This document shows positions 1 through 7,111 of a DNA stretch of 7,354 bases, in pieces (the stretch's first letter is position 1; every line of letters starts with the position of its first letter). Source of the stretch: an uncultured Nostocoides sp. (lineage in GTDB: Bacteria > Actinomycetota > Actinomycetes > Actinomycetales > Dermatophilaceae); assembly GCA_936931335.1 (NCBI GenBank), contig CAKZIH010000396.1, positions 1 to 7,354 of the forward strand, given 5' to 3'. Under the pieces are notes generated by a model. It saw only the letters and a list, made by a program, of their open reading frames with translations. It had not been told where the DNA came from and did not search any database. Position numbers and translations under genes: made by a program.

Positions 1-903
1 GGGTGGCAGAGTGCGGCCGCCGCAGGGGAGCGGCTGCTCGATGCCGCCCCGTGGCTGCGGGAATTGCGCAGTGCCTGGTGGGTGGCGCGCGGGTTGGTCT
101 TCGCGGCCGGTTTGTCGTGGCTGCTGGGGACGTTCGGGGGACTGCTAGGCATCCTGCTCGGGACCGGACTCTCGATTTGGCTGGGACTATGCCGTAGGTC
201 GAGCGGCGGCAACCGCTGGCGCACTGCGGACCGCGCTGCCACGCTCCTCGGCCTGCTGCTGCTCTTGCCCGGCACGGCGTACGTCTTGACCCGCCCCTCG
301 TACTTCCCGTCCTCGTCCTATTCGGAGCCGTATGTCAATCCCGCCCCTGAAGAGGGGATCGTCACCAATGGCGAGCGGGCCGCGAATCTCTATGCCTATG
401 ACGCCCAAGGCAACCGCATCGACAGGGTGCGGCTCTTCGACCAGAACGGGGCCGAGATCAGCCTGTCGGGATCGGACGCGGCGAACGTGCTGCCGAGCAT
501 CGACAGCGAGGAGGATCCGGCCGCCTTCGAGCGCCTGGTGGAACAGTCGGCGACCAGCTTCCCGGCGTCCTGGGCCAACCGGAATGCCTGGGACGGTATG
601 GGGTCGTGGACCCCGCCGGTGACCATCGTTCCGCTCCCGCAGGCCTCGGGTTCGGCGACGGCCTCGTCCCCGTCGTCCTCCACCGAGCCCAGCGGGGGGT
701 CCACCACCTCCACGCAGTCCGCCACCTCGCCCTCCTCGAGCCCGTCCCGCTCGGCCAGCGACAGTTCAACCGGCAGTTCCTCCGGTTCGCCGTCGAAGAC
801 CTCTTCCTCGAGCTCGTCGTCCACCAGGTCGTCGTCCCCAGGCTCGTCGTCGACTAGCGAGACCACCCGGCCACGACCGAGCGCCACCAGCACCTCCCGG
901 TGA
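1..903 (+). CDS. Membrane protein with Ser/Thr-rich exported tail, 5' end outside window (partial)
   Basis: The frame is open from base 1 and reads as coding, so the true start lies upstream; a TTG at 64 is possible but the residues before it (RLLDAAPWLRELRSAWW) look like real protein. Of 300 visible residues, about 27-63 form a long glycine/leucine-rich hydrophobic stretch, probably a two-helix hairpin, and 78-97 form another helix. A soluble part follows with YAYDAQGNRIDRVRLFDQNG at 131-150, a pattern I associate with actinobacterial membrane proteins whose N-terminus carries a HAAS/DUF1700-type domain. Residues about 216-300 are almost only Ser, Thr, Pro, Gly and Ala, with no membrane anchor after them, suggesting a flexible, possibly glycosylated extracytoplasmic tail. 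The function is unknown. It converges on the phosphatase gene with four bases between the stop codons. That the gene is real is fairly sure; the family assignment is tentative. Confidence 0.72.
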   Translation, partial: GWQSAAAAGERLLDAAPWLRELRSAWWVARGLVFAAGLSWLLGTFGGLLGILLGTGLSIWLGLCRRSSGGNRWRTADRAATLLGLLLLLPGTAYVLTRPSYFPSSSYSEPYVNPAPEEGIVTNGERAANLYAYDAQGNRIDRVRLFDQNGAEISLSGSDAANVLPSIDSEEDPAAFERLVEQSATSFPASWANRNAWDGMGSWTPPVTIVPLPQASGSATASSPSSSTEPSGGSTTSTQSATSPSSSPSRSASDSSTGSSSGSPSKTSSSSSSSTRSSSPGSSSTSETTRPRPSATSTSR

Positions 904-910
904 GGCCTCA
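901..910. other. 10-bp palindrome containing both convergent stop codons
   Basis: TGAGGCCTCA is a perfect inverted repeat. Its left TGA ends the membrane-protein gene and its right TCA is the TGA of the minus-strand phosphatase gene. There is no T-run or larger stem around it, so it is not a classical intrinsic terminator; no other terminator is seen between the genes. Confidence 0.75.
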
Positions 911-3262
911 GAGCGCGGAATACGGCACGGTGACCGGCCACCCCGCATACTGGGCGGCTCCGGTGCCCGCCGCATTCCAGGGCCAACACTCGAGGGTGAC
1001 CGACTTGCGGGTGTGGTCGAAGATCGCCATTCCGAAGCCCTCGCGCTTGAGGGCGCGGTCGCCGAGGCCTTGACCGGTGGGGACGGCGGCGCGATAGTCC
1101 GCGAAGCTCACCCGTGGATTGGCCACCGCAAGCACCCGCACCCGGTTGCCGAAGGCGTCGGTGAAGTCGCCGGTATGCGGGGTGCTCCCGGCATTCGGCA
1201 GGGACCGGTTCGGCTCGAACCAGCGCTGGAAACTGGTGGATCCGGCGGGCGGGGTGAACTGCAGCGGGCCGTCGGCGAACTGGGTCAGCCCGTGACGCAC
1301 CAGGTGCCCGAGGTGCTGATCGCCGGAGAGGATAAGCGCCTGGGCCGCCCCGGCCAGGCGCACTGCCCGCGCCCGGCCGGCGGCCGGCCAGCCATCGGAG
1401 TCGGTGTCCGCCACCGCATTCCCGGCGGGGTCGGTCTGCACGCAGGCCCAGGTGGTCTGGGTCAGGATGCACTTGGGCAGGCCGGGGTTCAGGCCGCGCC
1501 AGGTCGCCAGGAAGGCCTCTTGACGCTGTCCGAGCAATTCCGGATCCGGATCGTTGCCATTGGGCGCGCTTTTGAACTTGCGATCCTCGACCAGCGCAAA
1601 GCTCACGCCGCCATAGGTGAACGCGCTATAGCCGACGCTGATCCCCTGTCCGATCGGCGCGGGATCGAAACGCTGCGGGTTGTGCCAGGTGGATAGGCGC
1701 TGCACCAGGTTGACCCACGCCGGATCGTTGACATAGCCGCCGTCGTTCTGATCCTGCGCCGCGATGCCGCCCGCGCCCCAGAGGTTGCCCTGGTAAACGT
1801 CGTGGTCGTCGGTGAGCACCACGGTGGGCAGGCGCCGGGTGAGCGGGCGCATCGACCAATGCCACAGCAGGAATTTGTAGAGGAAGTCCAGCTCCGGTGA
1901 GCGGCTGGCGTCCTTGGCGGTGGGGGAATCCTCATACAGCTGATCCCCATGGGCGACAACGAGATCCGGCTTGCTGCGGGTCATCGTGGCGACGAGTTCG
2001 TTGTGCGGGAAGTAGACATTCTTGGCGCTATAGAGATCCAGTCCGATCGCACCGGCCAGCGGCAGCGCGCGGGCGCTGGGACGGTCGATGCTGCGGTGGC
2101 TGGCCTTGAGGCAGTTGACGGTCGCCACCCGCAGGCGGCCTGAGCGTGGCTCGGCCGGGATGGTGCCGCTGTAGAGCACCTCGGCGCCGCTACGGATGCG
2201 ATATCCGGCGGCGACGCTGGCGTCATACCTGGGGACATAGAAGAGGCCGGTGTACCCCGCGGCGATCCCGGAGGTGGCGACCTGACGCCAGACACCCCCG
2301 CGCTGCACGTCGAGGCTCAGGCTGGGCAGCAGCCGCGGGTCGACCGGCATGAGCTGCGCGGTCATCCGCAGGGTGCCACCGATCGGGGTGAAGAGGGTGC
2401 CGACGACGGGTCCGAGCCCGCGCTCGGGATGGACCGCGAGGCCCACCCCGGCCGCGGTGAAGCCGGTGAACCAATAGCGGGCCGCGGACCCGTCCCGGGC
2501 GCTGCTGATCAGCGCGATGCCGCCGCGCACCCGGGCCGCCGGCAGCCGCGGGATGCTCGCCGTATGCAGCACCGCCCCGGTGGTGGTGGCGCGCACCGTC
2601 AGGGTCAGGCTGACCACATCCTTTTCAACCACGCGCCCGGATAGGCGCAGGGTGAGGTCTTCGCCGGTGCTGCGGGCCGGGGGATTGCCGCTGGCCTGCG
2701 ACTCCAGCAGCGGCCAGGCGAACGGCTCGCTCTCCTGGGTGTGTTCGCGGAAGACCGCGCGACCGTTCTGGTCCACCGCCGCGATCAGCCCGCCACCGGT
2801 CCCGGACAGCGGCCCGAGCAAGGCCCGCCGGCGCGCGTCCTCACCCGGTATGCCCGTGCCGACCACGAAGCCGGACAGCCCGGTTCCCGCCTCCAGGGTT
2901 CCGGTGCGCACGGTCAGGTCGAAGGGGGCATTGCGGATCTCGGCGGTGAGCACCACGACCGTGCGTCCCACCCGCTGGTCGGGCTGGGCGATGCATTCCA
3001 TCCGGCCGGCCGTGGTGATCCAGTCCTGCAGGCGGTTGCCCCAAAACCGCTGTCCCAGCCAGTAGCCGCCTCCGGCGTCCAGATCCAATTCGGCGCTCGG
3101 GGCACTCGCATTCGCCGGGGCACTCGCACTCGCCGGCGCGGACACAGCGCTGGCGGCGAGCGCCGCGGCGGCGCCACCGAAGAAGGTGCGCCGGGTCAGT
3201 GCGCGCAGCGCAGCGGTCTCGCAGCAATCGGGTGTGTCGGGCAACTGGGGGAGGTCGGGCAC
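908..3262 (-). CDS. Tat-exported PhoD-like metallophosphatase (alkaline phosphatase D family)
   Basis: Predicted exported phosphomono- or diesterase of 784 residues. I chose the GTG at 3262 because it puts a twin-arginine signal near the N-terminus: TRRTFFGG at 23-30, then an Ala-rich core and an ASA site near 45-47. The frame stays open to 3604, but that would overlap enolase and put about 135 residues before the arginines. No clear Shine-Dalgarno precedes the GTG. Residues about 60-270 form an all-beta-looking N-terminal domain; about 280-370 may be a second beta domain. The catalytic part starts near 378: VNC (C384), HGDQLYE (438-444), LTDDHDVYQGNLWG (483-496), SGDQH (646-650). A Cys on the first strand and D-x-x-Y in GDQLYE match the metal ligands known for PhoD, so a PhoD-type centre is likely. 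It is transcribed divergently from enolase. Substrate is unknown; phosphate-starvation control is plausible but no Pho box was identified. Confidence 0.88.
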   Translation of the reverse strand: MPDLPQLPDTPDCCETAALRALTRRTFFGGAAAALAASAVSAPASASAPANASAPSAELDLDAGGGYWLGQRFWGNRLQDWITTAGRMECIAQPDQRVGRTVVVLTAEIRNAPFDLTVRTGTLEAGTGLSGFVVGTGIPGEDARRRALLGPLSGTGGGLIAAVDQNGRAVFREHTQESEPFAWPLLESQASGNPPARSTGEDLTLRLSGRVVEKDVVSLTLTVRATTTGAVLHTASIPRLPAARVRGGIALISSARDGSAARYWFTGFTAAGVGLAVHPERGLGPVVGTLFTPIGGTLRMTAQLMPVDPRLLPSLSLDVQRGGVWRQVATSGIAAGYTGLFYVPRYDASVAAGYRIRSGAEVLYSGTIPAEPRSGRLRVATVNCLKASHRSIDRPSARALPLAGAIGLDLYSAKNVYFPHNELVATMTRSKPDLVVAHGDQLYEDSPTAKDASRSPELDFLYKFLLWHWSMRPLTRRLPTVVLTDDHDVYQGNLWGAGGIAAQDQNDGGYVNDPAWVNLVQRLSTWHNPQRFDPAPIGQGISVGYSAFTYGGVSFALVEDRKFKSAPNGNDPDPELLGQRQEAFLATWRGLNPGLPKCILTQTTWACVQTDPAGNAVADTDSDGWPAAGRARAVRLAGAAQALILSGDQHLGHLVRHGLTQFADGPLQFTPPAGSTSFQRWFEPNRSLPNAGSTPHTGDFTDAFGNRVRVLAVANPRVSFADYRAAVPTGQGLGDRALKREGFGMAIFDHTRKSVTLECWPWNAAGTGAAQYAGWPVTVPYSAL
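3099..3134. repeat. 18-bp tandem repeat, two copies, after the Tat signal
   Basis: Bases 3099-3116 and 3117-3134 are the same 18-mer with one T/C difference. They lie in the minus-strand phosphatase gene and encode the Ala/Ser/Pro-rich linker around residues 43-55, just after the predicted signal-peptide cleavage region. A low-complexity linker that can change length in multiples of six residues is the simplest reading. Confidence 0.8.
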
Positions 3263-3394
3263 GCACGCGATGCTGCCAAAGATCGGCCGGGGCGGCGACG
3301 GGTGGGCGGGCGAACGGCATACGTCCGGGGAAAGATGCGCCGGCGAACGCCCGGAACGTGCGCGCCGGTCCGCGGTCGCGGCGATGGGCTGCAC

Positions 3395-3400
3395 TACGCT
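3395..3400 (+). promoter_or_regulatory. Possible -10 box for the eno operon
   Basis: TACGCT fits the actinobacterial TANNNT -10 pattern and would place transcription start about 30 bases before the enolase GTG. No convincing TTGACA-like -35 is seen at the right distance. The 175-bp divergent gap (3263-3437) must hold the promoters of both eno and the phosphatase gene. I could not pick a minus-strand promoter. Single-box match only. Confidence 0.3.
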
Positions 3401-3426
3401 GGCGAGGGAATCCGACATCTGCCAAT

Positions 3427-3431
3427 AGGAG
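3427..3431 (+). promoter_or_regulatory. Ribosome binding site deciding the eno GTG start
   Basis: AGGAG lies six bases before the GTG at 3438. An ATG at 3433 is only one base after AGGAG and out of frame, so the site supports the GTG start, which gives the usual enolase N-terminus. Confidence 0.75.
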
Positions 3432-3437
3432 TATGCC

Positions 3438-4718
<1,281 letters not shown>

Positions 4719-4724
4719 GCCCGG

Positions 4725-5264
4725 ATGCCCTCGTCCACCCCGCGCCGCAGCCCGGGCCCGCGACCCTCGGCCCGTCGGCCGGCGGGTTCTCGGGCTCCGG
4801 GTAGCCGGGCTCCCGGCGCCACGCGCGCGGGGGCGAGCCGACTGCAGAGCGCCCGGCCGGAGGTGGCGCAGCGCCGTTCGGCCATCACCGCCGGCCGGGT
4901 GATCGGCGGCACCATCGCGTTCCTGTTATTGGTGTTGCTGCTCGGCCCGACGCTCAAGACCTATGTCGAGCAGCGGCGGGAAATCGCCGGCCTGCAGACG
5001 CAGGTTGCCAAGCAGCGCGCCGACGTCAGCGCCATGGAGCGCGAGAAGAAGCTATGGGCCGACCCGGCCTATGTCGAGCAGCAGGCGCGTCAGCGGCTGA
5101 AGTTCGTCAAGGTGGGGGAGCGTGCCTACAGCATCGTGGATCTGGAGTCCGCGGCGCCCGAGCAGACCGATCCGGTGCTCGCCAAGAGCAGTCACAATGC
5201 CTGGTACGGCCAGCTGTGGGAGTCGGTCAAGGTCGCCGACAACCCCCAGCGCGCCGCCCGCTGA
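4725..5264 (+). CDS. divIC: Septum formation initiator protein, DivIC/FtsB family
   Basis: Bitopic membrane protein of the division complex, expected to bind FtsL and FtsQ partners at the septum. The 179 residues comprise a basic, Arg/Pro/Ser/Ala-rich cytoplasmic region (1-55), one transmembrane helix (about 57-75, GGTIAFLLLVLLLG), a coiled coil (about 78-110, EQRREIAGLQTQVAKQRADV), and the family motif WADPAYVEQQARQRLKFVKVG (111-131) with GERAY and a WYGQLWESV segment (160-168) near the C-terminus. The long N-terminal extension is usual in actinobacterial members. The ATG lies six bases after the enolase stop and has no strong Shine-Dalgarno, so translation may be coupled to eno. Codon 68 (bases 4926-4928), in the transmembrane helix, is TTA, the only TTA codon I found in any gene of the window. 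Family assignment is secure; DivIC versus FtsB naming follows the usual name beside eno. Confidence 0.92.
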   Translation: MPSSTPRRSPGPRPSARRPAGSRAPGSRAPGATRAGASRLQSARPEVAQRRSAITAGRVIGGTIAFLLLVLLLGPTLKTYVEQRREIAGLQTQVAKQRADVSAMEREKKLWADPAYVEQQARQRLKFVKVGERAYSIVDLESAAPEQTDPVLAKSSHNAWYGQLWESVKVADNPQRAAR

Positions 5265-5278
5265 ACCCCCGGCCCGGT

Positions 5279-5905
5279 ATGTCCGTCTCCCCACCCTCCT
5301 CCGGCACGCCTGATGCTGCCGCCGCGCCCGAAGACAGCGCGGCCGATGACAGCGCGGCTGTCGCCGATGACGCAGATCTCGCGCTGGTCGCGCGTCAGCT
5401 TGGCCGGGCCCCCCGGGGGGTATGCGGGGTTGCCCACCGCTGCCCGTGCGGCGCGCCCGATGTGGTGCGCACCAGCCCGCGACTGCCCGACGGCACACCA
5501 TTCCCGACCACCTTCTATGCCACCTGCCCGCGCCTGACCGGCGTGATCTCCACCCTGGAGTCGCAGGGGTTGATGCGCGAGATGCAGGACCGGCTGACCG
5601 ACGATCCGGAGCTGGCGGCGGCATACCGGCGGGCGCACGAGGACTATCTGGCCCGTCGGGCCGAACTCGGTGACCCGCCGGAGACCGCCGGTATCTCCGC
5701 CGGTGGGATGCCAACGCGTGTCAAATGCCTGCACGTGTTGGTCGGGCACGCCCTGGCCGCTGGCCCTGGGATCAATCCGCTCGGCGACGAGGCCCTGGCG
5801 CTGCTGCCCGATTGGTGGGAGCGAATGCCGTGCACGACTGTGCTCGCCGACTCCGAACGCACCCCCGGTGCCCACCCGGAGCCAGCCACGGAGACCGAGG
5901 CCTGA
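5279..5905 (+). CDS. DUF501 family protein, conserved Cys-containing, function unknown
   Basis: A 208-residue soluble protein of unknown function, recognised by position between the septum protein and ppx and by its motifs. An acidic Ala/Asp-rich leader (1-35) precedes the domain. Visible marks are LGRAPRGVCGVAHRCPCGAP (41-60, with C49, H53, C55 and C57), PDGTPFPTTFYATCPRL (70-86, C83), a helical stretch with LESQGLM and a charged AAYRRAHEDYLARR (114-127), then MPTRVKCLH (144-152, C150, H152) and GINPLGDEAL (164-173). The Cys/His set could bind a metal or do redox chemistry; this is inference. The ATG is 14 bases after the previous stop with no good Shine-Dalgarno; the frame stays open upstream, but that part overlaps the septum gene and is not family-like. 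The Pro/Glu/Thr-rich end runs directly into the ppx start. Confidence 0.88.
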   Translation: MSVSPPSSGTPDAAAAPEDSAADDSAAVADDADLALVARQLGRAPRGVCGVAHRCPCGAPDVVRTSPRLPDGTPFPTTFYATCPRLTGVISTLESQGLMREMQDRLTDDPELAAAYRRAHEDYLARRAELGDPPETAGISAGGMPTRVKCLHVLVGHALAAGPGINPLGDEALALLPDWWERMPCTTVLADSERTPGAHPEPATETEA

Positions 5906-5906
5906 G

Positions 5907-6857
5907 ATGCGCGTCGGAGCCATCGACTGCGGCACCAACTCCATTCGGCTGCTGATCGCCGACATCGACCCGGCAACCGGGGCACTGACCGACGTGGTGC
6001 GCCGGATGGAAGTCGTCCGCCTCGGCTATCAGGTCGACCGCACCGGCGTGCTGGATCCCGAGCGGATGGCGGCCACGCTGGCGATGACCAGGGAGTATGC
6101 CGCGGCCTGCCGCACCCACGGCACCGAGGCGATCCGGTTCGTGGCGACCTCGGCCTCCCGGGATGCCGCCAATGCGCAGGACTTCGTGGCCGGTGTGCAG
6201 GAGGCGTTCGGCGATCTCGCCGTGACGCCGGAAGTGATCAGCGGCACCGAGGAGGCGCAGCTGAGTTTCCGCGGGGCAACCGGGGATCTGCGCGCGGCCG
6301 GGACCACCGCCCCCTTCCTCGCGGTCGACATCGGGGGCGGCTCGACCGAGTTCGTCCTCGGCACCGAGGAGGTGGTGGCGGCCATCTCCACCGACATCGG
6401 CTGCGTGCGGCTGACCGAACGCCACCTGACCACCGACCCGCCCACCCGTTCCCAGATCGCGGCGGCCGTCGCCGATGTGGAGGCCGCGCTGGACCTCGCC
6501 GAGCAGGCCGTCCCGCTCGCCGACGCCCGGACCCTGGTCGGCCTGGCCGGGACCGTCACCACGGTCACCGCGCATGCTTTGGTGCTGCCCGCCTACCAGG
6601 CCAACCGCATTCATCTGGCCCGCTCCACCCCGCAGCAGCTCCTGGCCGCGGCGGACGACCTGGTCGCCATGACCCGCGCCGACCGCGCGGAGCTGCCCTT
6701 CATGCACCCCGGACGCGTCGACGTTATCGGCGGCGGCGCGCTCATCTGGAGCACCATCATTCGGCGGGTCACCCGGTTGGCCGGCGCGATCCCGGTGGTC
6801 ACCTCCGAGCACGACATCCTTGACGGCATCGCGCTCTCCCTGGTCCCCACCCGCTGA
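5907..6857 (+). CDS. ppx: Ppx/GppA family exopolyphosphatase / pppGpp phosphohydrolase
   Basis: Cytoplasmic ASKHA-fold phosphatase that removes terminal phosphates from polyphosphate and/or pppGpp. At 316 residues it is the short two-domain actinobacterial form, lacking the C-terminal domains of the roughly 500-residue E. coli enzyme. Motifs in order: GAIDCGTNSIRLLIAD (4-19, phosphate loop 1), RFVATSASRDA (77-87), ISGTEEAQLSF (111-121, the EE pair includes the expected catalytic Glu), AVDIGGGSTEF (139-149, phosphate loop 2), GLAGTVTT (212-219) and DVIGGGALI (272-280). The ATG begins one base after the DUF501 stop, with GAGG six bases upstream (5897-5900), so coupled translation is likely. Its position matches M. 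tuberculosis Rv1026 (PPX2). Whether it prefers polyphosphate or pppGpp cannot be read from the sequence. It is the last gene of the run. Confidence 0.95.
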   Translation: MRVGAIDCGTNSIRLLIADIDPATGALTDVVRRMEVVRLGYQVDRTGVLDPERMAATLAMTREYAAACRTHGTEAIRFVATSASRDAANAQDFVAGVQEAFGDLAVTPEVISGTEEAQLSFRGATGDLRAAGTTAPFLAVDIGGGSTEFVLGTEEVVAAISTDIGCVRLTERHLTTDPPTRSQIAAAVADVEAALDLAEQAVPLADARTLVGLAGTVTTVTAHALVLPAYQANRIHLARSTPQQLLAAADDLVAMTRADRAELPFMHPGRVDVIGGGALIWSTIIRRVTRLAGAIPVVTSEHDILDGIALSLVPTR

Positions 6858-6891
6858 TCGCGCCCGCCGTGCTTGAAAGCTGAGGCCAAGC

Positions 6892-6941
6892 TTATCGATG
6901 AGTGAGGCCGTCGCTATGGCGACCGTATTGCTCACCGATAA
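6892..6941 (+). terminator. Two-tier hairpin after ppx, possible terminator or structured 3' UTR
   Basis: Bases 6892-6902 pair with 6931-6941 over 11 positions with a single A-C mismatch. Inside, GTCGC (6910-6914) pairs with GCGAC (6919-6923) around a TATG loop. No T-run follows, so it would be an atypical, L-shaped-type actinobacterial terminator if it is one. The outer arms are less GC-rich than the surrounding sequence. Confidence 0.4.
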
Positions 6942-6961
6942 CCGCTCGCGGCCCATGGACC

Positions 6962-6978
6962 CGGGGCAGGTCGCCCCG
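6962..6978. other. Perfect 6-bp GC hairpin upstream of the tRNA
   Basis: CGGGGC and GCCCCG flank a five-base loop. There is no T-tract. It could be a second terminator for the ppx transcript or an operator before the tRNA promoter; the sequence does not decide. Confidence 0.35.
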
Positions 6979-6999
6979 AGCCCGGTATGCCGCTGCGCC

Positions 7000-7005
7000 T
7001 AGGCT
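7000..7005 (+). promoter_or_regulatory. Possible -10 box of the tRNA gene
   Basis: TAGGCT matches TANNNT and ends seven bases before the first tRNA nucleotide, the expected distance for a transcript starting at or just before the mature end. No good -35 is recognised. Confidence 0.45.
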
Positions 7006-7012
7006 GGGCCTC

Positions 7013-7087
7013 GCCCCCGTAGCCCAATAGGCAGAGGCAGACGACTTAAAATCGTCACCGGTGCGGGTTCGACTCCCGTCGGGGGCG
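7013..7087 (+). tRNA. tRNA with UAA anticodon, short variable loop (nominal tRNA-Leu, atypical)
   Basis: The cloverleaf is complete. The acceptor stem is GCCCCCG (7013-7019) with CGGGGGC (7080-7086), all seven pairs. The D stem is GCC (7022-7024) with GGC (7036-7038) and a loop holding GG (7030-7031). The anticodon stem is GACGA (7040-7044) with TCGTC (7052-7056) around CTTAAAA, giving anticodon TAA at 7047-7049, which reads UUA. The variable region is only six bases (7057-7062). The T arm is GCGGG, TTCGACT, CCCGT (7063-7079). The discriminator is G7087 and CCA is not encoded. Leucine tRNAs are class II with a long variable arm and normally A73, so this is not a standard tRNA-Leu, although the three-pair D stem and large D loop resemble one. 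A pipeline would call it Leu by anticodon; the amino acid it actually carries is uncertain. The tRNA fold itself is secure. Confidence 0.9.
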
Positions 7088-7111
7088 CCGGTGCGGCATA
7101 CGTTGAGGTGC

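Noticed and set aside
396..1472. Minus-strand 358-residue frame
   Set aside because: It overlaps two better-supported genes; its acidic stretch is the complement of the Ser-rich tail and its left part is a frame-shifted reading of the phosphatase gene.
5772..6956. Minus-strand 394-residue frame opposite ppx
   Set aside because: Ppx motifs on the plus strand are unmistakable; the opposite frame has no family features.
7013..7087. Nonsense-suppressor reading of the tRNA (anticodon UUA for stop UAA)
   Set aside because: Shifting the anticodon by one base would put C at position 33 and break the seven-base loop; the fold gives anticodon UAA reading UUA.
7013..7087. Phage or island attachment site in the tRNA
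   Set aside because: No integrase gene and no duplicated tRNA 3' end is visible in the window.
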